Assembly (NCBI GenBank): GCA_900539325.1 | Contig: UQCC01000004.1 | Coordinates: 92,046-156,045 of the forward strand | Origin: an uncultured Eubacterium sp. | Lineage (GTDB): Bacteria; Bacillota; Clostridia; Oscillospirales; Acutalibacteraceae | DNA length: 64,000 bases | Reading direction: 5' to 3' | Part shown: one piece after another, positions 25,646 through 31,869 of the stretch | How positions within the stretch are numbered: position 1 is the first letter of the stretch | Layout of the letters: every line of letters begins with the position of its first letter | Position numbers and translations under genes: made by a program | The notes under the pieces: generated by a model | The model's database searches: none | Seen by the model: only the letters and a program-made list of their open reading frames with translations | Told to the model about the DNA's origin: nothing

Positions 25646-26469
25646 TTATTATATTTTGCAAGTAAGGGGAGTGCCTGCTCAAAGTTAACCCCGTAAAATC
25701 GAGCGTCTTTGTCATTCATAGTGAATTTGATGCTTTTGTATACGAACTCTCCTGCAATTTCAACCGATTTTGCAAGCGAATAGCCTTTTGTCAGTGCTCC
25801 TACGCAGGCTGAGGAAAACACATCACCCGTGCCGTAAAATATCCTGTCTATCTTTTTATGAGCGTAAAAGCTGTATTCGTTATTTGTGCTGTCGTAACTC
25901 ATAATTCCGTATTTGCCGTTATAATGTGCTCCTGTTATAATCGCTTTTGAAGAGCCAAGCTCGGTGAGCTTTTTAAGCACACCTACAATATATTCGTTAT
26001 CGTACTCTTTTTTGTATTCTGTATCGGTCAACATACACGCTTCTGTAAGATTGGGCACAATAATATCCGCTTTGCCGCACAAAACTCTCATTTTGTTTGC
26101 AAATTCTTCGTCAAAATTTTTGTACAGTTCGCCGTTGTCAGCCATTGCAGGGTCAACAAAAACAAAGTTGTCATCTGTTTTGAATTTGTCAAAAAAATCG
26201 CACATAATGTCAATTTGTTCGATAGAACCGAGGTAGCCCGTGTATATTGCGTCAAAGGAGAAACCTTCGCTTTTCCAATGCTTTGCAACAAGTGGAATTT
26301 TGTCGGTTAAATCCTCACACATATAGTTGTCCCACAAAGTGTGAGTTGACAAAACCGCCGTAGGTATAATGCTTGTTTCAATCCCCATAGCAGAGATAAT
26401 AGGCAAGGCAACCGTAAGCGAACACTTACCAAGACACGATATATCCTGTATTGTTACAATTCTTTTCAC
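25642..26469 (-). CDS. pyridoxamine/pyridoxal kinase (PdxK/PdxY family)
   Basis: A 275-aa ribokinase-fold enzyme that phosphorylates B6 vitamers in PLP salvage. N-terminal RIVTIQDISCLGKCSLTVAL and PTAVLSTHTLWDN are typical of PdxY-type kinases, as is DKIPLVAKHWKSEGFSFDAI; the C-terminal anion-hole motif is FYGTGDVFSSACVGAL (GTGD, with catalytic Asp). It starts at a GTG with GGAGGTGG upstream (complement of 26473-26480). Several PLP enzymes are encoded in the window (GlyA, Alr, an aminotransferase), but no direct link is shown. Confidence 0.88.
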   Translation of the reverse strand: MKRIVTIQDISCLGKCSLTVALPIISAMGIETSIIPTAVLSTHTLWDNYMCEDLTDKIPLVAKHWKSEGFSFDAIYTGYLGSIEQIDIMCDFFDKFKTDDNFVFVDPAMADNGELYKNFDEEFANKMRVLCGKADIIVPNLTEACMLTDTEYKKEYDNEYIVGVLKKLTELGSSKAIITGAHYNGKYGIMSYDSTNNEYSFYAHKKIDRIFYGTGDVFSSACVGALTKGYSLAKSVEIAGEFVYKSIKFTMNDKDARFYGVNFEQALPLLAKYNK

Positions 26470-26662
26470 ACAGCCACCTCCAAAATCACTTTATATTACC
26501 ATATTTTTATGCTTTCAAAAAGTACCAATCTGCAATAATTTTCAGTATACAGCCTTTTACAAATACTATTTTATTTGCCTTTTGTGAATATTTTTTTAAC
26601 GAGTATAAAACTTTTTTGGCTGATGTTACAAAATACGCGAATTATTTTGTTAAATATGTATA

Positions 26663-26691
26663 TTGTATCTTAACCGCTCATCTATTATAAT
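26663..26691 (+). promoter_or_regulatory. sigma-A promoter of the putative small RNA
   Basis: TTGTAT (26663-26668), 17-nt spacer, perfect TATAAT (26686-26691). Predicted start near 26698. No coding frame with a ribosome site follows before the terminator. Confidence 0.7.
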
Positions 26692-26697
26692 GTAACT

Positions 26698-26808
26698 ATA
26701 GATCTATTATATTAGACTTACTGTATATCAAAAACAAGTGCTCCCAAATCAGAACAATGCACTTATTAAAAAACAGACAACGCTCCCAAACCGTTGTCTG
26801 TTTTTATG
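26698..26808 (+). ncRNA. putative small regulatory RNA with two C-rich-loop hairpins
   Basis: A free-standing ~110-nt transcription unit lies between the pyridoxal-type kinase and the hydrolase. After an AU-rich leader, hairpin 1 pairs AAGTGC (26736-26741) with GCACTT (26759-26764), and hairpin 2, the terminator, pairs AACAGACAACG (26772-26782) with CGTTGTCTGTT (26792-26802). The same nine bases GCTCCCAAA occur at 26740-26748 and 26782-26790, so CUCCC sits in both loops, complementary to GGGAG Shine-Dalgarno sequences. This is the layout of Firmicutes regulatory RNAs that block translation through UCCC loops. The neighbouring stretch 26470-26660 holds the kinase leader and nothing else recognisable. 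No known RNA family is assigned; the sporulation RNA CsfG is only a remote thought. Confidence 0.62.
26772..26807 (+). terminator. terminator hairpin of the putative small RNA
   Basis: 11-bp perfect stem (26772-26782 with 26792-26802), loop CTCCCAAAC, then T-run to 26805. The A-run at 26768-26773 could serve termination on the other strand. Confidence 0.88.
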
Positions 26809-26829
26809 TTATAAAAGATATTCCGAATG

Positions 26830-26859
26830 TTGAAATAATATTTGCGTTTATGTTATAAT
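26830..26859 (+). promoter_or_regulatory. sigma-A promoter of the alpha/beta hydrolase gene
   Basis: TTGAAA (26830-26835), 18-nt spacer, perfect TATAAT (26854-26859). The start site would be near 26866, only about 12 nt before the ATG, with AAAGGAGG in between. Confidence 0.6.
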
Positions 26860-26878
26860 AAATAAAAGGAGGAGTTTT

Positions 26879-27850
26879 ATGAACATAAAAAACATAGGCA
26901 AGATTTTTGCCGCCCTCGGCGGATTGACGGCATTAACGGTATTGTCGTCAGAGATATTCTATGATTTTTCAATAAATACAAAATCGCCCATACATATGAG
27001 CAAACTTAACAATCTTGTTCAAAAAGCAACAAATACTTCCGGCAGCGAGGAAGAAGCCAGTGCAAAGTACAGCGGACTGACGGGCACACCGGAGATGAAA
27101 AAATGGTATGCCGAACACGGCGAGGACGTTTATATAATCTCCGATTCACTTCGTTTACATGGAAAAAAATTTAAAAACGACGGCTCAAAATATGTCATTG
27201 TCTGCCACGGGTATACAAGCAAGGCAAAGCATATGGCAGGATTTGTAAACAAATTTCATTCGCTCGGATATAATGTTTTGGCGGTTGACGCTCGTGCACA
27301 CGGCGACAGTGAAGGAACAAAAATCGGAATGGGTTGGCCGGACCGTTTTGATGTTATCGAATGGATAAAACTAATTCTTTCTTGGGATGCAAATGCACAA
27401 ATAATTCTCCATGGTGTGTCTATGGGTGCCGCAACGGTACTTATGGCGTCCGGTGAAGTGTTGCCTAAAAATGTTAAGGCTGTTATCGCCGACTGCGGCT
27501 ACACATCAGAATGGGATGAATTTAGGTTGGAAGCGAAAAATCTGCATATTCCGTGGTTTCCTGTGCTCAATGCCGCTTCTGTTTTATCAAAGCTCCGTGA
27601 TGGCTATGATTTTAAGCAGGCGAGTGCACTTGAGCAAGTCAAAAAAAGCAGCATTTCGACTCTTTTTATTCACGGAACAGAAGATGAACTTGTTCCGTAT
27701 TGTATGCTTGATGAACTTTATACGGCGGCAAATTGCGAAAAAGAGCGTTTAACCGTTAAAGGTGCAGGGCATGCACTTTCCTCTTCTGTTGCACCGGAAC
27801 TTTATTGGAACACAGTCGAAAACTTTATTGCAAAATATATAACCGAATAA
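26879..27850 (+). CDS. alpha/beta hydrolase with N-terminal membrane anchor
   Basis: A 323-aa serine hydrolase. An N-terminal hydrophobic segment (IFAALGGLTALTVLSSEIFY) probably anchors it to the membrane with the enzyme outside. The core shows the oxyanion region VIVCHGYTSKAKHMAGF, VDARAHGDSEG, the nucleophile elbow HGVSMGAAT with Ser181, the acid in GTEDELVPY (about Asp269) and His298 in GAGHALS. It resembles the YqkD/'BAAT-like' extracellular hydrolases of Firmicutes, whose substrates are unknown. AAAGGAGG lies 6 nt before the ATG. Confidence 0.85.
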   Translation: MNIKNIGKIFAALGGLTALTVLSSEIFYDFSINTKSPIHMSKLNNLVQKATNTSGSEEEASAKYSGLTGTPEMKKWYAEHGEDVYIISDSLRLHGKKFKNDGSKYVIVCHGYTSKAKHMAGFVNKFHSLGYNVLAVDARAHGDSEGTKIGMGWPDRFDVIEWIKLILSWDANAQIILHGVSMGAATVLMASGEVLPKNVKAVIADCGYTSEWDEFRLEAKNLHIPWFPVLNAASVLSKLRDGYDFKQASALEQVKKSSISTLFIHGTEDELVPYCMLDELYTAANCEKERLTVKGAGHALSSSVAPELYWNTVENFIAKYITE

Positions 27851-27909
27851 ACCAAGTCTGCAATTATAATTACTGCTTTTTGCTCTATTCTCCTATAATA
27901 TTTAAAAAT

Positions 27910-27961
27910 AAAAAGCTCGTCTAATGACGAACTTTTTATTTTTGGCGGAGACGGTGGGATT
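27910..27961. repeat. direct repeat copy 1 (tRNA-Ser 3' end plus terminator)
   Basis: 52 bp matching 28078-28131 apart from one base fewer in each homopolymer run. Read on the minus strand it holds the last ~17 nt of a tRNA (AATCCCACCGTCTCCGCCA) followed by the hairpin AAGTTCGTC/GACGAGCTT. There is no tRNA body attached to it, so it is a decapitated copy of the real tRNA end. Confidence 0.85.
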
Positions 27962-28072
27962 TTTCCGAGGCTGTCGCCTCTATCGCCTCGCTATGCTCGT
28001 TGCCACCGTCGGCAAAAACAGTCCACCGGACTGTTTTCTTCCGCTTCGCTCCCTCCTTGTTCGAATCCCACT
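27954..28072. repeat. structured insert between the two tRNA-end copies
   Basis: About 119 bp bounded by short inverted ends: GTGGGATT (27954-27961) and AATCCCAC (28065-28072), the latter inside TTCGAATCCCAC, which is a tRNA T-arm sequence in opposite orientation. Inside are ACAGTCC/GGACTGT (28018-28035) and CCGAGGC/GCCTCG (27965-27990) hairpins. It is more GC-rich than its surroundings and contains no gene. It looks like a small palindromic element associated with tRNA termini. Confidence 0.6.
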
Positions 28073-28077
28073 ATAAT

Positions 28078-28103
28078 AAAAAAGCTCGTCTAATGACGAA
28101 CTT
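28078..28103 (-). terminator. terminator of tRNA-Ser
   Basis: Minus strand: AAGTTCGTC (complement of 95-103 of the 28,0xx block, i.e. 28095-28103), loop ATTA, GACGAGCTT (28090-28082), then six T (28083-28078). Confidence 0.88.
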
Positions 28104-28131
28104 TTTTATTTTTGGCGGAGACGGTGGGATT
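28078..28131. repeat. direct repeat copy 2 (overlaps the intact tRNA-Ser end)
   Basis: 54-bp partner of 27910-27961, comprising the genuine 3' end of tRNA-Ser and its terminator. Confidence 0.85.
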
Positions 28132-28205
28132 CGAACCCACGGTACGGTATAAGCCGCACAACTGATTTCGAGTCAGCCCCGTTATGACCACTTCGATACA
28201 TCTCC
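28113..28205 (-). tRNA. tRNA-Ser (anticodon CGA)
   Basis: Reading the minus strand from 28205: acceptor GGAGATG pairs with CGTCTCC; the anticodon stem GCTGA/TCAGT closes loop CTCGAAA with anticodon CGA (codon UCG); a long variable arm (GCGG CTTATA CCGT) marks it as class II serine tRNA; the T-arm is GTGGG-TTCGAAT-CCCAC. Discriminator G and an encoded CCA follow (28115-28113). Confidence 0.96.
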
Positions 28206-28248
28206 GTATATAAAGGCAAAGTTTACTTTGCCTTATTTGTAATTTGGT

Positions 28249-28782
28249 TTACATCTGAAAATTTTTGATGTAGCTGTCAATACATTCCTGAATGATGTTT
28301 ACAGCTTCTTCTTTTGGCTTAACTTCTGTTACGGATGTGCTTTTGTCATGCTCAAGAGATTTGTACACTTCAAAGAAATGCTTAATTTCGTCAAATCTGT
28401 GGCTCGGAAGCTGGTCAATGTCCGTGTAACAGTTATAGTTAGGGTCGTTTATCGGAACGGCAATGATTTTTTCATCTCTTGCACCGCCGTCTTCCATAAT
28501 CAAAACGCCGATTGGCTTGCATTCAACAATAGTCATAGGTCTGATTTGCTCACTGCAAAGCACAAGAACATCAAGAGGGTCGTTGTCGCTGGCGTAGGTT
28601 CTCGGAATAAATCCGTAGTTGGCAGGGTAGTGAGTTGATGTAAAAAGCACTCTGTCAAGTTTGAGCATACCTGTTTCTTTGTCAAGCTCGTACTTGTTTT
28701 TGCCGCCCTTAGAAATCTCAATTACAGCGTAGAATCTGTCTTTCTTAATACGCTTAGGAGATATATCGTGCCAAATGTTCAT
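28249..28782 (-). CDS. ppa: inorganic pyrophosphatase, type I
   Basis: The 177-aa soluble enzyme hydrolyses PPi to phosphate. Family residues are visible in order: EISKGGKNKYELDKETG (substrate-binding Lys and Glu), HYPANYGFIPRTYA, and DNDPLDVLVL with the metal-binding aspartates of the PPase signature; a second Asp cluster is in DPNYNCYTD. Length is normal for prokaryotic type I enzymes. It coexists with a PPi-dependent phosphofructokinase in this window. The ATG is preceded by AAGGAGG. Confidence 0.94.
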   Translation of the reverse strand: MNIWHDISPKRIKKDRFYAVIEISKGGKNKYELDKETGMLKLDRVLFTSTHYPANYGFIPRTYASDNDPLDVLVLCSEQIRPMTIVECKPIGVLIMEDGGARDEKIIAVPINDPNYNCYTDIDQLPSHRFDEIKHFFEVYKSLEHDKSTSVTEVKPKEEAVNIIQECIDSYIKNFQM

Positions 28783-28811
28783 AAACGCGCCTCCTTAAAT
28801 TGTCTTACAGT

Positions 28812-28840
28812 ATAATAACATTATCGGCACTGTTTGTCAA
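28812..28840 (-). promoter_or_regulatory. sigma-A promoter of ppa
   Basis: Minus strand TTGACA (complement of 28835-28840), 17-nt spacer, TATTAT (complement of 28812-28817). Confidence 0.7.
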
Positions 28841-28906
28841 TTTTAAATTTGCTTTTTTTTCTTTTCGGTGCTATTATATAACATATTAAATATATAGGAG
28901 AACATT

Positions 28907-29518
28907 ATGGTTGCAATTATTGATTACGGTGCAGGCAATCTTCAAAGCGTAAAAAAGGCTTTGGATTTTATCGGCGCAGACAGTGTGATTACGGATAATA
29001 AAAATGAGATAAATGCGGCATCTCATATTATTCTTCCCGGTGTCGGCTCGTTCGCCGACGCTATGAATTGTATCAGAGAGCGTGACCTTGAAGATACAAT
29101 CAAAAAAGCGGCTGACGGCTCAAAATATTTTCTCGGTATTTGCCTCGGCCTTCAGCTTCTTTTTGAGTCAAGCGAGGAATCACCGGGCGTTGACGGCTTG
29201 GGTATATTCAAAGGTAACATTGTTACAATTCCCAAAGATAACGGACTCAAGGTTCCGCATATCGGCTGGAACAGCGTAAAGCTGACTCAAACAAACGGTA
29301 TATTTGACGGTATAAAGGATAACAGCTATTTCTATTTTGTACATTCTTATTATCTTAAAAATGCCGAAAACGATATAGTTGCAGGTACAACGCAGTACGG
29401 TGTGCCTATTCAGTGTGCGTTGCAAAAGGGCAGAGTTGCCGCAACTCAGTTCCATCCCGAAAAAAGCAGCGAGGTCGGACTCGCTCTTCTTCGCAATTTT
29501 GTAAACAGGGAGGACTGA
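28907..29518 (+). CDS. hisH: imidazole glycerol phosphate synthase, glutaminase subunit
   Basis: HisH releases ammonia from glutamine for HisF in histidine and AICAR synthesis. The 203-aa class I amidotransferase has the nucleophile Cys in [16 protein letters not shown] (about residue 81), and the His-Glu pair in [11 protein letters not shown] near the end; the N-terminus [18 protein letters not shown] is diagnostic. It is followed 2 nt later by hisF. No other his gene is in the window, so this is a detached HisHF unit. Confidence 0.96.
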   Translation: MVAIIDYGAGNLQSVKKALDFIGADSVITDNKNEINAASHIILPGVGSFADAMNCIRERDLEDTIKKAADGSKYFLGICLGLQLLFESSEESPGVDGLGIFKGNIVTIPKDNGLKVPHIGWNSVKLTQTNGIFDGIKDNSYFYFVHSYYLKNAENDIVAGTTQYGVPIQCALQKGRVAATQFHPEKSSEVGLALLRNFVNRED

Positions 29519-29520
29519 AT

Positions 29521-30279
29521 ATGTACGCAAAGAGAATAATTCCGTGCTTGGATGTTAAAAATGGTAGAGTGGTAAAAGGTGTTTCTTTTGTTGATTTGCG
29601 TGACGCAGGCGATCCTGTGGAATGTGCGGCGGCTTATGATAAGCAGGGAGCGGATGAACTTGTGCTCCTTGATATAACCGCAACTCACGAGGGCAGAAGC
29701 ACTATGATTGATATTGTGTCAAGGGTTGCAAACACCGTGTTTATTCCGTTTACAGTCGGCGGCGGTATAAAAACCGTTGACGATTTTAAAGAACTTTTGC
29801 GTGCTGGTGCGGATAAAATTTCTGTTAACTCGGCGGCGGTTCGCAATCCCGATTTGATTAATGAGGCTGCATATAAGTTCGGCTCACAATGTGTTGTTGT
29901 TGCCATTGACGCAAAGCGTAAATCAGACGGCGGCTGGGAGGTTTACCTCAACGGCGGAAGAATTCCTACGGGTATTGACGCTGTTGAATGGGCTGTTGAA
30001 GCCGAAAAACGAGGCGCAGGCGAAATACTTTTGACCTCTATGGATTGCGACGGTCAAAAAACCGGATATGATATTGAACTTACCCGTGCGGTGTCGGAGA
30101 GGGTTGGTATTCCCGTTATTGCTTCGGGCGGTGCAGGCAAGGCAGAACATTTTGTGGATGCTTTTGTTGACGGCAAGGCAGATGCGGTTCTTGCGGCAAG
30201 CCTTTTCCATTTTAATGAGCTTCCTATTCCTGTGCTCAAAGAGTATCTTGCAAAAAATAATGTAAGCGTAAGAAGATGA
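29521..30279 (+). CDS. hisF: imidazole glycerol phosphate synthase, cyclase subunit
   Basis: A 252-aa (beta/alpha)8 barrel. The start [20 protein letters not shown] is diagnostic, with the catalytic Asp11 in CLDVKNG and the second catalytic Asp in [17 protein letters not shown]; phosphate-binding motifs are TVGGGIKT and ASGGAGK. I start at 29521 (GGGAGG upstream); longer readings run into hisH. Together with HisH it turns PRFAR into imidazole glycerol phosphate. A MATE transporter gene begins 5 nt after its stop. Confidence 0.96.
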   Translation: MYAKRIIPCLDVKNGRVVKGVSFVDLRDAGDPVECAAAYDKQGADELVLLDITATHEGRSTMIDIVSRVANTVFIPFTVGGGIKTVDDFKELLRAGADKISVNSAAVRNPDLINEAAYKFGSQCVVVAIDAKRKSDGGWEVYLNGGRIPTGIDAVEWAVEAEKRGAGEILLTSMDCDGQKTGYDIELTRAVSERVGIPVIASGGAGKAEHFVDAFVDGKADAVLAASLFHFNELPIPVLKEYLAKNNVSVRR

Positions 30280-30283
30280 TAAT

Positions 30284-31642
30284 TTGACTAACAGTGAAAA
30301 TGAGGCTGCCGATAAACAGTATAAAAAAATGACAAGGACACCGGTAAATAAACTGATATTTATTTTGTCCGTGCCAACTGTTATCAGTATGCTCATTACA
30401 ATGATATATAATATGGCAGACACCTATTTTGTGTCAAAAATCAGCGTTTCCGCTTCGGGTGCAACAGGTGTTGTTTTCAGTCTTATGGCTGTGTTTCAGG
30501 CGTTCGGCTTTATGTTCGGTCAAGGTGCCGGCTCAAATGTTTCACGGCGGCTCGGTGCCAAGGATGTTGAAACGGCAAGGCAGTTTTGTTCAACGGCATT
30601 CTTTTTGTCACTTGGCATAAGTGTTGTTATTGTGGTTTTGGGCTTGCTGTTTTTGGATAAGCTTATGACTTTTCTCGGCAGTACGGCAACTATTTTGCCT
30701 TATGCAAAACAATATGGACTTTATATCCTGATTGCAGGTCCCGCAATGTGTACAAGCTGTGTTATGAATAACATCTTGAGGTATGAAGGACTTGCCCGAC
30801 TTGCTATGATTGGCTTGACTTCGGGCGGTATTCTCAATATTGCACTCGATCCTTTGTTTATTTTTGTCTTTAAGATGGGCATTTCCGGAGCAGGTCTTGC
30901 AACGGCTGTCAGCCAATATGTAAGTATGGCAATTTTGCTTTCGGCATTTGTATTTAAAAAATGTCAATGCCGCATTAATCCGAAAAATGTAAGGCTTAAA
31001 GGCAGATTTGTGTGGGAGATAGTCGCAACGGGTTTCCCGAGCTTTATGCGTAACGGACTCGGAAGCCTTTCAACAATGATTTTGAATGTTATGGCATCGC
31101 CTTACGGTGACGAATGTATAGCCGCAATGAGTATTTCAAATAGGTGCTCAATGCTGATTTTCAGCGTGTGCGTAGGTATCGGTCAGGGCTTCCAGCCTGT
31201 CAGTGCATTTAATTACGGAAGCAAGGACTTTGACCGTGTTCGCAAGGCAATCAACTTTTTGTGGGTTTACGGTACAATCGCCGTAACTGTTTTGTCGGGC
31301 ATTATGTTTGTTTTTGCACCTTGGGTTATCGGCAGATTCAGGAGCGAGGCGGAGGTTGTCGAAATCGGCTCAAAAGTTCTTCGCTATCTTTGTGTTTCGC
31401 TTGTATTTTTGCCTACTGCGTTAACGGCAAATATGACATTTCAAAGCATCGGCAAAAAGGGCAGAGCATTGTTCCTTGCCTGTTGTCAAAACGGACTTTT
31501 CTTTGTTCCGCTTGCACTTACATTGCCGAGATTTACAGGCATTACGGGCTTGGAACTTTCACAGCCGACAGCATATATTTTGGCGGCAATAGTTTCCGTT
31601 CCGTTTTTGATTACTTTCAAAAAACATTTAAGAAATTATTAA
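30284..31642 (+). CDS. MATE family efflux transporter
   Basis: A 452-aa protein with about twelve hydrophobic helices in two similar halves. NKLIFILSVPTVISMLITMI and YNMADTYFVSKIS form the usual first helices of MATE proteins, and GIGQGFQPVSAFNYGSKDF marks the second half. Such proteins export cationic drugs or metabolites by Na+ or H+ antiport. The start is probably the TTG at 30284, 5 nt after hisF, implying co-transcription; an ATG sixteen codons in is an alternative. It is one of three MATE genes in the window. Confidence 0.9.
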   Translation: MTNSENEAADKQYKKMTRTPVNKLIFILSVPTVISMLITMIYNMADTYFVSKISVSASGATGVVFSLMAVFQAFGFMFGQGAGSNVSRRLGAKDVETARQFCSTAFFLSLGISVVIVVLGLLFLDKLMTFLGSTATILPYAKQYGLYILIAGPAMCTSCVMNNILRYEGLARLAMIGLTSGGILNIALDPLFIFVFKMGISGAGLATAVSQYVSMAILLSAFVFKKCQCRINPKNVRLKGRFVWEIVATGFPSFMRNGLGSLSTMILNVMASPYGDECIAAMSISNRCSMLIFSVCVGIGQGFQPVSAFNYGSKDFDRVRKAINFLWVYGTIAVTVLSGIMFVFAPWVIGRFRSEAEVVEIGSKVLRYLCVSLVFLPTALTANMTFQSIGKKGRALFLACCQNGLFFVPLALTLPRFTGITGLELSQPTAYILAAIVSVPFLITFKKHLRNY

Positions 31643-31653
31643 CATTTGATTTG

Positions 31654-31682
31654 TTGACTTTTATACACTTGTATGTTATATT
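31654..31682 (+). promoter_or_regulatory. sigma-A promoter before the Mn2+ riboswitch
   Basis: TTGACT (31654-31659), 17-nt spacer, TATATT (31677-31682). The start near 31689 fits the first base of the aptamer. Confidence 0.75.
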
Positions 31683-31689
31683 TAGGTCA

Positions 31690-31778
31690 AGACAGGGGAG
31701 TAATTCCACGGTTATCGTGAGTTAAGTCAACATCATGCCAAAATAGGCTGGCTTAATTGTAAAGAATGAGACTTGTGC
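31690..31778 (+). promoter_or_regulatory. yybP-ykoY (Mn2+) riboswitch aptamer
   Basis: The leader contains the family's conserved pieces in order: ACAGGGGAGTA at 31692-31702 (P1 and the GGGGAGUA internal loop), hairpin CCACGGTTATCGTG, GTCAACATCATGCC around 31726-31739, GGCTGGCTTAATTG, and the closing ATGAGACTTGTGC at 31766-31778. ACAGG pairs with CTTGT to close P1. yybP-ykoY aptamers sense Mn2+ and usually control Mn2+ exporters or P-type ATPases, and here the next gene is a P-type cation ATPase. Confidence 0.85.
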
Positions 31779-31809
31779 ATAGTGTAATACTATGTATGGG
31801 TCTTTTTTT
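31769..31809 (+). terminator. riboswitch-controlled terminator
   Basis: 31769-31783 (AGACTTGTGCATAGT) pairs over 15 bp, counting G-T pairs, with 31789-31803 (ACTATGTATGGGTCT), followed by seven T. The 5' arm contains the 3' strand of aptamer P1, so aptamer and terminator are mutually exclusive: ligand binding should allow read-through (ON switch). Confidence 0.85.
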
Positions 31810-31869
31810 ATATAAATATGTAAGGCATAGAACTTGCATTGCAGTATATTCTGACGGAAGGGGTATTGT

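Noticed and set aside
26757..26860. 33-codon frame starting inside the small RNA
   Set aside because: No ribosome site, it runs straight through the terminator hairpin, and the peptide is low-complexity.
27954..28205. Second tRNA gene next to tRNA-Ser
   Set aside because: The upstream copy has only the 3' end and terminator; no anticodon arm or D-arm can be folded.
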